NCBI RefSeq assembly: GCF_900143065.1
Contig: NZ_FRCX01000004.1
Span: 248,001 to 312,000, forward strand
Source: Duganella sacchari
GTDB taxonomy: Bacteria; Pseudomonadota; Gammaproteobacteria; Burkholderiales; Burkholderiaceae_D
DNA: 64,000 nucleotides
Direction of reading: 5' to 3'
Positions 34,569 to 44,229 of this stretch are shown here, piece by piece. Under the pieces are notes generated by a model that was not told the origin of the DNA, did not search any database, and saw only the letters and a program-made list of their open reading frames with translations. Positions within the stretch are counted from its first letter, which is position 1. Each line of letters starts with the position of its first letter. The position numbers and the translations under genes were made by a program.

Positions 34569-35945
34569 TCACCGTTGCGCGACGACCAGCCGTGAAAAAC
34601 TGGCGATGCTGGCGACGCCGGAAAATACTGCGGCCAGGATCAGTGCATACGTGGTGCCGCGCGTCGCGGACAGCGTGAAGCAGTAGGCTACCAGGGCCGC
34701 GCCGGTAGCCTGTCCCAGCAGCCGCGCGGTGGCGACGATGCCGCTGGCGCCGCCGGCACGCGTGGGTGGCGCACTGCTCATGATGGCTTTCAAGTTAGGC
34801 GCCTGGAAGAAGCCGAAGCCGACGCCGCACCACGCCATGCGCCAGCCGATGTCGAATGCGGAGGGCTGGTCCGGCAGCATCAGCATCGCCACCAGTCCCG
34901 ACGACAGCAAAGCCAGGCCTATGCCGCCCAGCGCGCCGGGTGGATAGCGGTCGCTCAGGCGGCCGGCGATGGGCGCCATGACGGCCACCAGCACCGCCCA
35001 TGGCGTCATCAGGAAGCCGGTCTCAATCGGCGAGCGGCCCATCGTATGCTCAAAATAGAAGGGCAGCGACACAAAGGCCAGGCCTTGTGCGGCAAACGTG
35101 CACACGGCGGTCAGTGCGGACAGGGTGAATAGCGGGAGCTTGAACAAATCCACCGGCAGCATGGGCGCTGCGTGGCCGGCCTGGCGGCGCAGCAGCAGGC
35201 CAAAGAAGATCAGCGTGGCCACCAGCTCCGGCAGCAGCTTGTGCCAGCCTTCCTGGTGCGCGGCGTCGCCGAAAGTGAGGATCAGCAGGCCGAAGGCAAA
35301 TACGTTGAGGATGGCGGTTGGCGCGTCGATCTTGTGCGTGGCGCGCACGTTATGCGGCAGCGCGCGCCTTGCCAGAAGGATGGCGGCGATCCCCAGCGGG
35401 ACGTTGATGGCAAACAGCCAGGGCCAGGTTGCGGCGGCCAGTATCAGCGAAGCGGCGGTGGGACCGACCGCAAACGCCACAGCGACCACCAGCGAGTTGA
35501 AGCCAAAGCCCTGGCCATGCAGCCTGGCGGGGAAGATGGTGCGTATCATCGCGGTGTTCACGCCCATCATGGCGGCGCCGCCGATACCCTGGAACAGGCG
35601 CGCCACCACCAGCGAGGGCAGCGACCATGCGAGCGCGCAAGCCAGCGATGCGGCGGTGAACAGGGCCAGGCCGAAGATGCAGACTCGCCGGTAGCCGATC
35701 ACTTCACCCAGCGCGGCGAACGGCAGCAGCGTGGCCACCATGGCCAGTTGATAGACGTTGACGATCCATACCGAGGCGGCAGGCGTGGTGTGGAGTTGAT
35801 CCGCAATCGCCGGCAGGGCGGTATTGGCGATGGCGGTGTCGAGCGACGCCATGCCGACGCCAATGGCGACCGACAGCATGGCCAGGCGCCGCGCATCGGG
35901 CGGCAGGCCGTCGCGCGCAGCCAGCGCGCTATCGTGAGTATTCAT
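34569..35945 (-). CDS. MFS transporter, DHA2 (14-TM) family
   Basis: A 458-residue inner-membrane protein with about 14 hydrophobic segments. The DHA2 signature appears as ASLDTAIANTALPAIADQLHTTPAASVWIVNVYQLA near residue 33, and motif A is ALGEVIGYRRVCI near residue 78. Related proteins export drugs or dyes by proton antiport. Substrate unknown. Confidence 0.88.
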   Translation of the reverse strand: MNTHDSALAARDGLPPDARRLAMLSVAIGVGMASLDTAIANTALPAIADQLHTTPAASVWIVNVYQLAMVATLLPFAALGEVIGYRRVCIFGLALFTAASLACALAWSLPSLVVARLFQGIGGAAMMGVNTAMIRTIFPARLHGQGFGFNSLVVAVAFAVGPTAASLILAAATWPWLFAINVPLGIAAILLARRALPHNVRATHKIDAPTAILNVFAFGLLILTFGDAAHQEGWHKLLPELVATLIFFGLLLRRQAGHAAPMLPVDLFKLPLFTLSALTAVCTFAAQGLAFVSLPFYFEHTMGRSPIETGFLMTPWAVLVAVMAPIAGRLSDRYPPGALGGIGLALLSSGLVAMLMLPDQPSAFDIGWRMAWCGVGFGFFQAPNLKAIMSSAPPTRAGGASGIVATARLLGQATGAALVAYCFTLSATRGTTYALILAAVFSGVASIASFSRLVVAQR

Positions 35946-36005
35946 GTGGGGTCCGATGCAAGGTGAAACGGGTCCACCATTGTCGCGGAAAATGGAAAAC
36001 TTTGC

Positions 36006-38837
36006 TTACGCTGCGGCGGCGCTGCGCAAGTCGGTACAGGCTTTGTCCAATGCGGCTTCGACGCCGGGCAGCATGTCGATGACTTCCACCAGGTCGCCGG
36101 CCACCGCTGCTGCTTCCATCTCGTGGCACAGGCTGTGCAGGTGGGGCGAGTTGAGATAGCCGGCGCTGCCTTTGAGCGCATGGATGGCCGCTGCCGCTGC
36201 GGTGCTGTTGCCGGCGACGACAGCGGCGCGTGCGGTTTCCAGGCGGCGCGGCGCTTCATCCAGGAAGGCCTGCGTGATGCGCTGCATGTGTTTGTGCGAC
36301 AGACCCGCCAGTGGCATGATTTGCACCGTGTCCGGATCGGTCACGATGGCCGCTTCGGATGTCACGCCGAACTGCTGGTCCAGCGCCACCATGCGTTCCG
36401 CCACCAGGCGGGCCGCGTCGGTGGCGCGCAGCTGTCGGCCACGGCTCAGATGCTGGGCGATGACTTTTTCCACCTGGTCGTACAGCAGGCGTTCGTCTAC
36501 CGGCTTGCTGAGGAAGCCATCCATGCCGACCGCCAGATAGCGCGCGCGGTCATGGTCGCTGGCGTTGGCGGTCAGCGCGATGATCGGAATGTTCGGGTCC
36601 AGCACGCGGTAATCCTCGCTGCCGCCCGAGCGGATCAGGCGCGCCGCCTGTTCGCCGTCCATCATCGGCATTCGGCCATCCATCAGCACCAGGTCGTAGG
36701 CGGCGGTGCTCAGGGCGTGCAGCGCCTGCAAGCCATTTTCAACGATGCGGATATCGTGGCCCATGCCTTCCAGCAGGGTGCTGACGATGATCTGGTTGGT
36801 GCGCACGTCTTCCGCGCACAGCACGCGCAGGCGGTAGGCGTGGTGCTCCTTGCGCGGCAGCAGGGATGGGTCGAGCGTGGGGGCAGCACCCAGTTCCAGC
36901 GGCAGCGTGAAGCTGAACGTGGAGCCGGCGCCGACGCGGCTTTCCGCTGCAATCGCGCCGCCCATCAGTTCGACCAGCTCCTTGCAGATGGCCAGGCCAA
37001 GGCCGGTGCCGCCGTAGCGGCGCGTGGTGGAGTGGTCGGCCTGTTCGAATTTCTGGAACAGGCGTGGCAGTGTTTCGGCCGGAATGCCCGGGCCGGTGTC
37101 GCTGACATCGAAACTGACGCTGGTGCAGCCGTCGCTGGTCAGCAGCGCGGTGACGTCGAGCCGCACTTCGCCACGGTCGGTAAATTTGATGGCGTTGCCC
37201 AGCAGGTTAAGCAGGATCTGGCGCAGGCGGGTCGGGTCGCCGCGCACATAGCGTGGCAGGTCCAGCGCTAGGTCGGAGCGCAGCAGCAGGCTCTTGGCGT
37301 CAGCCTGGCCTTGCAGGATGCCGATGGCGTCGTCGATGAGCGCAATCAGGTCGAAGTCCACGGTTTCTATCGACAGCCGGCCAGCGTCAATCTTGGAGAA
37401 GTCGAGGATGTCGTTGAGGATGGCCAGCAGCGACTCGCTGTTCTGCAAACCGATGCGCAGATATTCTTCCGTACGTCCGCGCACCGACTGGTCGCGCATG
37501 GCGAACTTGATCATGCCGATTACACCGGCCAGCGGCGTGCGGATATCGTGGCTCATCGCCGACAGGAAGTCGATGCGGTGGCGGCTGACGACTTCCGCGT
37601 GCTCCTTGGCCTCCGTCAGCTCCGCCGTGCGTTCCTTGACGCGCTGCTCCAGGTTGTTGCGCAGCAGGCGGATCTGGTCGGCCAGCGCAAACGCCAGCAG
37701 CACGCCGTCCAGCGTCCCGCCCAATAAGGTGAACAGCTGGGCGTTGGTCACCACGGCGGGGATCAGGCCGACGTTGGCCGGCAGGATCAGCAGCCCCGGT
37801 ATCATCAGCGCGACAAAGCCTAGCACAAAGAAACGCGCCGGGTAGTAGCCGCTGCGCCAGACGATGATGCCGCTGGTGAGCGCCATGGTCATCCAGATCG
37901 TAATGACGATGGTGGCGATGGTGTGTGCATAACTGAGCGCGAGGAAGCAGCTCGGCAGCGTCACCAGCGGCAGCACGATGTTGATGCGGCTCAGCGCATA
38001 CAGGCGTGGCGCGGTTTCCTTCAGGCGCAGGAAGGTGGTGTAGAACAGCGTACTTAATACCGGCAGCAGGAAGAAGGGGACGTAGTGCCAGTGCAGGTTA
38101 TGCCACCCGAACAGGTCGGCCACCATGTGGAAGGTCGTGCCCCATGCCACCGCGTAGCACAGCACATACATCGAGTAGTACAGCGAAGAGCGGTCGCGCG
38201 TGATCGAGTAGATGAAGAAGTTGAACACGGTGAGCGCCAGCAGCGCGCCAACCGAGCCGATAATCAGAACGTTTTCCTTGGCCACCAGCTGCTGGTAGGC
38301 GGGACGCGGCAGCACCGAGAACACGGGCGTGCGTGCATAGTAAGGACTGGAGAAGCGTATCAGCACGTGATAGCGCCGGCCCGGCTGCAGGTCGATGTCT
38401 TTACCGTAGTGCAGAAGGTAGGAGTGCGGTTGACGGTAGCCGGTCAGCATCTGGTAAATCGTGCCGTCCTCGCCGTAGACCTGGATATCGACCACGTCGA
38501 TCAGCGTGTCGTTGGGATCGATGACCCAGGCCGGCTGGCGGCCGTCGTTACGTAGTTCTGCGTAGAGCCAGTAGCTGCCGCCCAGCAGGTCCACCTTGGA
38601 CGCGGGCTTGAGCCGGGCCAGCATGGCAGGCAGGCCGGCAGCATCGACGGGATAAGGCTGGCCTTCGTCCTGATACAGCTTGCCGGCCTTGGCCAGGTCG
38701 ATGCTGTCATGGGTGAGCGCAATGGCTTGCGCCTGTACCGGCGCGTTTGCGCACAGCGCAACGAAGGCCAGCAGCACCAGCAAAGCATAACGGTGGAAAT
38801 GCGCGCTGAGGCTGTGGATCGTGCTCGCTTTGCTCAT
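36006..38837 (-). CDS. 7TM hybrid sensor kinase with receiver and HPt domains
   Basis: A 943-residue inner-membrane kinase. A signal peptide is followed by a 7TMR-DISMED2 periplasmic domain (residues 38-180) and seven hydrophobic segments at about 190-385 (7TMR-DISM_7TM). A coiled coil leads into HisKA (FLSAMSHDIRTPLAGV, His 430) and HATPase (GGTGLGLAICKELVELMGG). A receiver follows (RVLCAEDVRTNQ, LVLMDGRMPMMDG), then a C-terminal HPt (AAIHALKGSAGYL). Such proteins sense carbohydrates or other solutes and run an internal phosphorelay. No output regulator is adjacent. Confidence 0.92.
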   Translation of the reverse strand: MSKASTIHSLSAHFHRYALLVLLAFVALCANAPVQAQAIALTHDSIDLAKAGKLYQDEGQPYPVDAAGLPAMLARLKPASKVDLLGGSYWLYAELRNDGRQPAWVIDPNDTLIDVVDIQVYGEDGTIYQMLTGYRQPHSYLLHYGKDIDLQPGRRYHVLIRFSSPYYARTPVFSVLPRPAYQQLVAKENVLIIGSVGALLALTVFNFFIYSITRDRSSLYYSMYVLCYAVAWGTTFHMVADLFGWHNLHWHYVPFFLLPVLSTLFYTTFLRLKETAPRLYALSRINIVLPLVTLPSCFLALSYAHTIATIVITIWMTMALTSGIIVWRSGYYPARFFVLGFVALMIPGLLILPANVGLIPAVVTNAQLFTLLGGTLDGVLLAFALADQIRLLRNNLEQRVKERTAELTEAKEHAEVVSRHRIDFLSAMSHDIRTPLAGVIGMIKFAMRDQSVRGRTEEYLRIGLQNSESLLAILNDILDFSKIDAGRLSIETVDFDLIALIDDAIGILQGQADAKSLLLRSDLALDLPRYVRGDPTRLRQILLNLLGNAIKFTDRGEVRLDVTALLTSDGCTSVSFDVSDTGPGIPAETLPRLFQKFEQADHSTTRRYGGTGLGLAICKELVELMGGAIAAESRVGAGSTFSFTLPLELGAAPTLDPSLLPRKEHHAYRLRVLCAEDVRTNQIIVSTLLEGMGHDIRIVENGLQALHALSTAAYDLVLMDGRMPMMDGEQAARLIRSGGSEDYRVLDPNIPIIALTANASDHDRARYLAVGMDGFLSKPVDERLLYDQVEKVIAQHLSRGRQLRATDAARLVAERMVALDQQFGVTSEAAIVTDPDTVQIMPLAGLSHKHMQRITQAFLDEAPRRLETARAAVVAGNSTAAAAAIHALKGSAGYLNSPHLHSLCHEMEAAAVAGDLVEVIDMLPGVEAALDKACTDLRSAAAA

Positions 38838-38939
38838 TCGTTGTCCGTGCGCCGGCTGTTCGTGAAAGTGGTATTTCTCATTTTAAACGAGAACTTGACG
38901 GTTTGGTATGATGACGCCTTTGCACGACAGGAAAACATC

Positions 38940-39569
38940 TTGCTAATTTCACCAGAACAGTTCATCGGATTTCTTGGCGCAGCGCTGTTGATTACGGTTT
39001 CTCCGGGGCCGGACAACCTCATGGTGCTCAGCATGGGCATGTCACGCGGACGTCGCCAGGGCATGATGTTTGGCCTCGGTTGTGCGCTGGGCTGCCTCAG
39101 TCATACGGTATTGGCGACGCTGGGCGTGGGGGCGCTGATCAAGGCCTCGCCCATGGCGTTTGGCGCATTGAAGCTGCTGGGAGGAGCTTATCTGATCTGG
39201 CTCGGCATCGGCGCACTGCGTAGCCGCGGCGGCGCGCGCGTGGAGGGCGCGGGCTTACCGGACGAAAGCCTGGGCAAGCTGTTTACCAAAGGGCTGTTCG
39301 CCAATAGCATCAACCCCAAGGTGGTGTTGTTCTTCCTGTCCTTCCTGCCGCAATTCGTGGTGGCGGAGCGTGGCGATGCGAGCTGGCAGACCGCGCAACT
39401 GGGCTTGCTGTTCACGCTGCAGGCAGTGGTGGTGTTTGGCTTGCTGGGTTATTTTTCCGGCGCGGTCGGTGCGTGGATCAACCGTACGCCTTCCGCAGGC
39501 AAATGGATGGACCGCATTGCCGGCGCCATCTTCGTTGGCCTTGGTCTGCGCCTGATCGTCGCACGTTAA
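38940..39569 (+). CDS. LysE/RhtB-family amino-acid exporter
   Basis: A 209-residue membrane protein if translation begins at the TTG at 38940, preceded by AGGAAA; the usual family length is about 205. About six hydrophobic segments and the signature TVSPGPDNLMVLSMGMSRGRRQGMM near residue 19 identify LysE/RhtB exporters of amino acids such as threonine, homoserine or leucine. The open frame runs far upstream into the promoter of the divergent hybrid kinase, but that part is non-coding. A terminator at 39668 follows. Confidence 0.85.
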   Translation: MLISPEQFIGFLGAALLITVSPGPDNLMVLSMGMSRGRRQGMMFGLGCALGCLSHTVLATLGVGALIKASPMAFGALKLLGGAYLIWLGIGALRSRGGARVEGAGLPDESLGKLFTKGLFANSINPKVVLFFLSFLPQFVVAERGDASWQTAQLGLLFTLQAVVVFGLLGYFSGAVGAWINRTPSAGKWMDRIAGAIFVGLGLRLIVAR

Positions 39570-39574
39570 AAAAA

Positions 39575-39703
39575 GTTTGTTCGGGAGAGCGGTGATGTCA
39601 TCATCGCGTCATGCAGCGCTGAGATACTGTCCTTGCTCTTTCAAGTCTCTCCCGATTTGAAACCTTTGGCCCGCGCCTTACAACGTGCTGCGGGCCTTTT
39701 TTT
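39575..39703 (+). ncRNA. Candidate structured RNA or lysE 3'UTR with terminator
   Basis: TCGGGAGAG at 39581-39589 is perfectly complementary to CTCTCCCGA at 39647-39655, closing a loop of 57 bases. A strong intrinsic terminator follows at 39668-39703. The arrangement resembles a processed 3'UTR-derived or independent small RNA. No promoter is clear, so it may simply be the end of the lysE transcript. Confidence 0.35.
39668..39703 (+). terminator. Rho-independent terminator after lysE gene
   Basis: GGCCCGC at 39668-39674 pairs with GCGGGCC at 39690-39696 and is followed by seven T. It works rightward; the opposite strand has no T-run after the stem. Confidence 0.9.
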
Positions 39704-40406
39704 ATCTGGCGGTCAGATCGAAACGCAGTTCCATCTGATCCTGTACGGCCATGGCGCCGGCCATCACGGAAAACGGCGTGATGCCGAAATCTGTCTGTTT
39801 CAGGTTGACGTTACCCTTGACGTTGATACTGCCGTTTTCTTCCCTGATCGATGCAGGAATGGCCAGCGTGCGCGTGACCCCGTGCAGCGTGATGCTCACT
39901 TGTAGCGCTTGCGCATTGCTGATGCGTTCCACATGCATCTGTACCAGCGGATAGCGCTCGGCATCCAGCACCTTGCTCAGCATATTGTGACGCGTGCCGT
40001 CGATGGCGTCGGCGGAAGGCTGTTTATCGAGGCCCGCAATCTGCCGCAGATCGGCTTCGTCGACGATGAGCTGGTCCAGGCGGAACTGGAGATCCGCGCG
40101 GTTTTGCGACGGCATGACAGTACCGCTGACGGTGTGGCTGGCAACCACATGATCGTGACCAAGGCGCGCCAGGATGCCACCACGGCGCACGGTCACGGCG
40201 ATCAGCGAGCTGGCGCTGTCGATGTGTAGCACGGGGCCGGCTGGCGCTGTCGCCGCGATGGGGGCGGTGGCCGCAACCGGCGCTGGCGGCGTTTTTAGCA
40301 CCGGTGCGCTGTGCGGCGGCGGCAGCGGCGAGCATGCGCTCAAGGCGTACCAGGCGATGCACGCAACGGCGGCGCGTGATGGAAATGTAAAGTTTGTGTG
40401 CGTCAT
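39702..40406 (-). CDS. YceI-family lipoprotein
   Basis: A 234-residue protein with a lipoprotein signal: hydrophobic AAVACIAWYALSAC, with the lipobox LSAC putting Cys near residue 25. An alanine/proline-rich linker of about 30 residues follows, then a YceI-like beta-barrel (HIDSASSLIAVTVRRGGILARLGHDHVV and SITLHGVTRTLAIPASI). It is probably anchored in the outer membrane. Ligand could be a lipid; unknown. It is unlike the shorter YceI protein at 13097 in having the linker and lipid anchor. Confidence 0.85.
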   Translation of the reverse strand: MTHTNFTFPSRAAVACIAWYALSACSPLPPPHSAPVLKTPPAPVAATAPIAATAPAGPVLHIDSASSLIAVTVRRGGILARLGHDHVVASHTVSGTVMPSQNRADLQFRLDQLIVDEADLRQIAGLDKQPSADAIDGTRHNMLSKVLDAERYPLVQMHVERISNAQALQVSITLHGVTRTLAIPASIREENGSINVKGNVNLKQTDFGITPFSVMAGAMAVQDQMELRFDLTAR

Positions 40407-40738
40407 TTAGCCGTCATATTGTCCAATTATTATCGCTTCGCTGGCGACAGCGTGCTTTGATTGGCCCCGCATCCAAGCTGGTGCGGTCATCCGCAAAGCA
40501 TAGCTCAGCAGGCTGGCCGGTGGCCTGAAACACCGGCACCACTCCCTTCCTCCGCTACCTTAATGAAGTCCTAAGCCTGCGCTTGCCGATCAATGGCAAA
40601 GTAGCACCCATAGCGCAAGGTTAAGCCCAGCGCCCGGTTGCCGGACCGTTCAAGCCCGGCACAAATTTTGTTCAACTGGCACGATAGCCGGTGAACCGTA
40701 GAGCAGCAGACATCCCCACGCTTTCGAGCGTTTTGCAA
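40407..40738 (+). ncRNA. Intergenic region with candidate rightward small RNA
   Basis: No gene is seen in this 370-bp gap between the YceI lipoprotein promoter and the 3' end of the aminopeptidase gene. A strong rightward terminator at its end, facing the aminopeptidase gene, cannot serve either flanking gene, which are both leftward. Something must be transcribed rightward here. The sequence holds several stems (GCGG-tcat-CCGC near 40483; CCGGTG-gcctgaaa-CACCGG near 40520; CCCGGTTGCCGG near 40639). The 5' end cannot be fixed. Confidence 0.35.
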
Positions 40739-40773
40739 CCAGCACCATCTCGCGATGGCGCTGGTTTTTTTTT
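40739..40773 (+). terminator. Strong rightward terminator abutting the aminopeptidase stop codon
   Basis: CCAGC-a-CCATC (40739-40749) pairs with GATGG-c-GCTGG (40754-40764) around a 4-base loop, followed by nine T. Read leftward it has no T-run, so it ends a rightward transcript. Confidence 0.85.
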
Positions 40774-40775
40774 GC

Positions 40776-43436
40776 TTAGCCGCGCTGATGCTGCGCCAGC
40801 CACGCGTCGATCTGCGGCAGACGCTTGCTGCGCACCTTGATGCGATACTCGATGGCGGCAATCGCGGTTTTGGTGTCGCCTTGCGCGTCAGCGCTCAGAT
40901 GCTGTTTGGCGTAGGCTTGCAGCTTGCCGATCATGGCAGGATCTGCCGAGCTTCCGCCCAAAGCCGGGAAGTAGCGGCTGCGCGAGCTGCCGTCCACTTT
41001 CTTTTCAATCTGTTCGCGATGGGCGATGGCAAAGTCAAACGCCAGGTCGGGATGGCCGTGCGAGACATGGCTGATAATCGACGCGCTGGCAGTGGCGCCT
41101 GCTTCATCGGTCAGTGCCAGCTCCAGCGCGCGCTGCGCCAGGGCCTTGTCGTTGGCGGAGCCCAGCAGATCATACAGCTCGCTCTTGATCATGGTCGATT
41201 GCTCGGCTTGCGCAGCGGCGCGCAGCTGGTTCCAGGTTGCCGCATCCGCATGGGCGGCGATCACGCCCAGCACCGGGCGGCGCAGCGCGGCCGGCAGGGC
41301 GTCCTTGTCGGTTGCGAATGCGGCGTAGCGGCGGTGCGCCTCAGCGATCACGCCATCGTCGCCGACCTCACCCAGCGTGGTGATGAGCGTCTCACGCAGA
41401 TTGGCGACCGGCGCGGCTTCGTCTTTGGCGGCGGTCCAGCCGATGCGGGCCAGCACTGGCGCCAGGCGCGCACGCGCGTAGCGGTCCAGCGCCGCACGCT
41501 GCTCTGGCTTGCCTTCGAAGTGGGCGTGCAGCCCGCCCAGCGCATTGGCGATCCGCTGCCATACTTGCGGTGCAGCGTCGACCGGGGCTTTGCTGGCCAG
41601 GTCCATGAAGCCGGAAGCCGGCATCAGGCCGGCCATGCCCAGCGACCAGCTGTCGGCCAGCAGGCCCAGTTGATCGATGGCCGGCATGGTGGCGAAGCTG
41701 TCCGTCAAGGTCGCAAATGCCTTCGGCGCATACAGCGTGCGGTAGTAGCCGCTCTGGCCTGCGTTGACCAGCACCGCACCGCAGCCCGGCAGCGTCATGC
41801 TGGCCTTGCCGCCGTTGACCACGGTGCGTACCGTGGCGCCGCCCACGGTTTGCGCAATCACCGGCACGCGCCAGCTCAGCGGTTTTTTGTTTTCCTGGTC
41901 CTTGCTGTATTCGCCCTGGGTCAGCTGGATGGTGGCCTTGCCGTTTTTGCAGACCGCCTCCGATACGCGGATCAGCGGTACGCCTGGCTGCAGCGTGAAG
42001 TCATGGGCAATCGCGGTGACTGGCTTGTGCGCCGCCTTTTCCACTTCGCGCCACAGATCGTCTGATACCGTATTGCCGTATGCATGTTTGGCGATATAGC
42101 TGCGCACGCCGGTGCGCCAGGCTTCGTCGCCGACATAATTTTCCAGCATGCGGATGACCGATTCGCCTTTGCTGTAGGTGATGGCGTCAAATGCCTGGCT
42201 GGCTTGCTCGACGCTATTGATGCGCTGGACGATCGCGTGGGTGGTGGCCAGTGCATCGCGTTCCATTGCACCTTCGCGCGTACCGACAGCGCGCAGGCTC
42301 CAGTTCCATTCAGGATGCAGGCGGTCGGTGGTGCGCGACTCCATCCACGAGGCGAAGCCTTCGTTGAGCCACAGGTCATCCCACCATGCCATGGTGACCA
42401 GGTCGCCGAACCACTGGTGCGCCATTTCGTGCGCGGCCACCAGGAAGGCGGTTTCCTTGTCCGACTGGGTCGCGGTGCGCGGGTCCAGCAGGATGCCATA
42501 TTCAAACGTGAAGATGGCGCCCCAGTTTTCCATGGCGCCGAAGAACTGGCTGCGGCCCGGCGCGGCCACGTTGTCCAGCTTGGACAGCGGATACTTGACG
42601 CCAAAGTAGTCGTTGTACTCCTTGAGCACCGCGCGTGACGAGTCCAGCGCAAACTGGGCCTGTCCCAGCGAGCCTTTTTGCGTAATCACGCCCAGTTCCA
42701 CGCCATCTTCCACGGCGCTGGCGCGTTCAAATTCGCCCAGGCCGAAGAACAGCAGGTAGGTCGACATCTTGGGCGAGGTCGCGAAGCGCACCAGCTCACG
42801 TCCGTCCGCCAGTTTGGTGGTGGAGGCCACCGGCATGTTCGACACGGCCATCTGGCCGGCGGGCACCGTGGCTTCCAGCGCGAAGGTGGCTTTGTAGAAC
42901 GGCTCATCCCACGACGGGATCACGCGGCGCGCATCCGAGTTTTCAAACTGCGTGTACAGCGCGCGCTTTTTGGCGCCGCCGTTTTCATAGTCCAGCGAGA
43001 ACATGCCGGAAGCCTGGGTGCCGATCACGCCGGTGTAATCCAGCTTGAGCTGGTAGCTGCCCGGCTTGAGCGCTTCGGCAAAATGGAAGGTGGCGGTCTG
43101 CTGTTCTTCGTTGACGTCGATCTTGCTGGCGGCATGCACCGCTTTGCCCGGACCGGCGCTGATGTTGGCCGCGCTGAATTTGAGCTCGGAGGCGTTCAGC
43201 GTCAGGCGGTTGGTGGCTTGTTTGATCTCGATCGCGATGGTAACGCTGGCGCTGAAACTGCTGTTGGCCGCATCCGGCGTCAGCGAAACGGCGTAGTGCG
43301 TCGGAACGGCGGTGCGCGGGAGCTGGGTGGTGACCTGCGCAGCCTTGGCGGCAGGTGCGGCAGCGGCCAGTGCCGGCGCGCCGGCGGACAATCCCATCAG
43401 CGCCGTCACGGCGAGCGAAATCAAACTGCGTTGCAT
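40776..43436 (-). CDS. M1-family zinc aminopeptidase, secreted
   Basis: An 886-residue protein from the ATG at 43436 (AAAGGA upstream) with a signal peptide (MQRSLISLAVTALMGLSAGAPALA). The exopeptidase motif GAMENWGAIF is near residue 300. The zinc site HEMAHQWFGD starts at His 336, with the distal Glu in LWLNEGFASWME. A C-terminal ERAP1-like helical domain fills residues 550-886. It removes N-terminal amino acids from peptides, probably in the periplasm or outside. It differs from cytoplasmic PepN by the signal peptide. Confidence 0.92.
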   Translation of the reverse strand: MQRSLISLAVTALMGLSAGAPALAAAAPAAKAAQVTTQLPRTAVPTHYAVSLTPDAANSSFSASVTIAIEIKQATNRLTLNASELKFSAANISAGPGKAVHAASKIDVNEEQQTATFHFAEALKPGSYQLKLDYTGVIGTQASGMFSLDYENGGAKKRALYTQFENSDARRVIPSWDEPFYKATFALEATVPAGQMAVSNMPVASTTKLADGRELVRFATSPKMSTYLLFFGLGEFERASAVEDGVELGVITQKGSLGQAQFALDSSRAVLKEYNDYFGVKYPLSKLDNVAAPGRSQFFGAMENWGAIFTFEYGILLDPRTATQSDKETAFLVAAHEMAHQWFGDLVTMAWWDDLWLNEGFASWMESRTTDRLHPEWNWSLRAVGTREGAMERDALATTHAIVQRINSVEQASQAFDAITYSKGESVIRMLENYVGDEAWRTGVRSYIAKHAYGNTVSDDLWREVEKAAHKPVTAIAHDFTLQPGVPLIRVSEAVCKNGKATIQLTQGEYSKDQENKKPLSWRVPVIAQTVGGATVRTVVNGGKASMTLPGCGAVLVNAGQSGYYRTLYAPKAFATLTDSFATMPAIDQLGLLADSWSLGMAGLMPASGFMDLASKAPVDAAPQVWQRIANALGGLHAHFEGKPEQRAALDRYARARLAPVLARIGWTAAKDEAAPVANLRETLITTLGEVGDDGVIAEAHRRYAAFATDKDALPAALRRPVLGVIAAHADAATWNQLRAAAQAEQSTMIKSELYDLLGSANDKALAQRALELALTDEAGATASASIISHVSHGHPDLAFDFAIAHREQIEKKVDGSSRSRYFPALGGSSADPAMIGKLQAYAKQHLSADAQGDTKTAIAAIEYRIKVRSKRLPQIDAWLAQHQRG

Positions 43437-43560
43437 GCTAATCCTTTGTAAGATGTAAAGGCCTTTTGGGCAAGCGTGCAATCTACGGCGAAGCGCAGGC
43501 GCTGTCAAATCCCAAATAGGATTATGATTTGGGCTAGCCCACCAAACCGAAGGCGAAGAC

Positions 43561-44229
43561 ATGATCGATCTGTACACGGCCGCCACACCCAATGGCCATA
43601 AAGTCTCCATCGCTCTGGAAGAGCTGGAGCTGGTTTATACGCTGCACGCGCTGGATTTGTCCGCTGGCGAACAAAAGGAGCCGTGGTTTTTAGCGCTCAA
43701 CCCGAACGGCCGTATTCCCGCGATTGTGGACCGTACGGAAGATAACTTCGCGGTATTTGAGTCCGGCGCCATCCTGATTTACCTCGCCGAAAAGACCGGC
43801 GAATTGATGCCTACCGATTTCAAAGGCCGCTCGCAGGTGTTGCAATGGCTGATGTTCCAGATGGGCGGCGTCGGTCCGATGATGGGGCAGGCCAATGTCT
43901 TCCACCGCTACTTCCCGGAGAGGATACAGCCGGCCATCGACCGCTACCAGGGCGAGAGCAAGCGTTTGTTCCGCGTACTGGATAGCCATCTGGCGCACCA
44001 TGAATATCTGGCGGGCGACTACTCGATTGCCGATATCGCCAACTGGGCCTGGGTACGCACGCATGAATGGTCAGGCGTGACGGTGCATGAGCTGCCGCAT
44101 TTGCAGCGCTGGATCGCGGCGATCGCCGCGCGCCCTGCGGTACAGCGCGGCATCCTGCTGCCGCCGCGCGCCGAACGCACCGACCCCACCACCGTGCGTA
44201 CCATGCTGGAGACGGGGCAGTCGCGATGA
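43561..44229 (+). CDS. Glutathione S-transferase (YfcG/Nu-class type)
   Basis: A 222-residue GST. The thioredoxin-like half has [21 protein letters not shown], with the Asn-Gly of Nu-class enzymes in TPNGHK, the cis-Pro region GRIPAIVD and the glutathione Glu-Ser in VFESGAIL. A helical C-terminal half contains [14 protein letters not shown] (N-capping box). Nu-class members reduce disulfides. It overlaps the next GST gene by 4 bp (ATGA), so both are co-translated. Confidence 0.9.
   Translation: MIDLYTAATPNGHKVSIALEELELVYTLHALDLSAGEQKEPWFLALNPNGRIPAIVDRTEDNFAVFESGAILIYLAEKTGELMPTDFKGRSQVLQWLMFQMGGVGPMMGQANVFHRYFPERIQPAIDRYQGESKRLFRVLDSHLAHHEYLAGDYSIADIANWAWVRTHEWSGVTVHELPHLQRWIAAIAARPAVQRGILLPPRAERTDPTTVRTMLETGQSR

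Noticed and set aside
38709..38939. N-terminal extension of the LysE-family protein
   Set aside because: It would overlap the start of the divergent hybrid kinase and lacks hydrophobic or conserved sequence; the TTG at 38940 gives the family length.
40571..40861. 96-codon leftward open frame over the 3' end of the aminopeptidase gene
   Set aside because: It spans the terminator hairpin and the aminopeptidase stop, has no ribosome-binding site and no domain.
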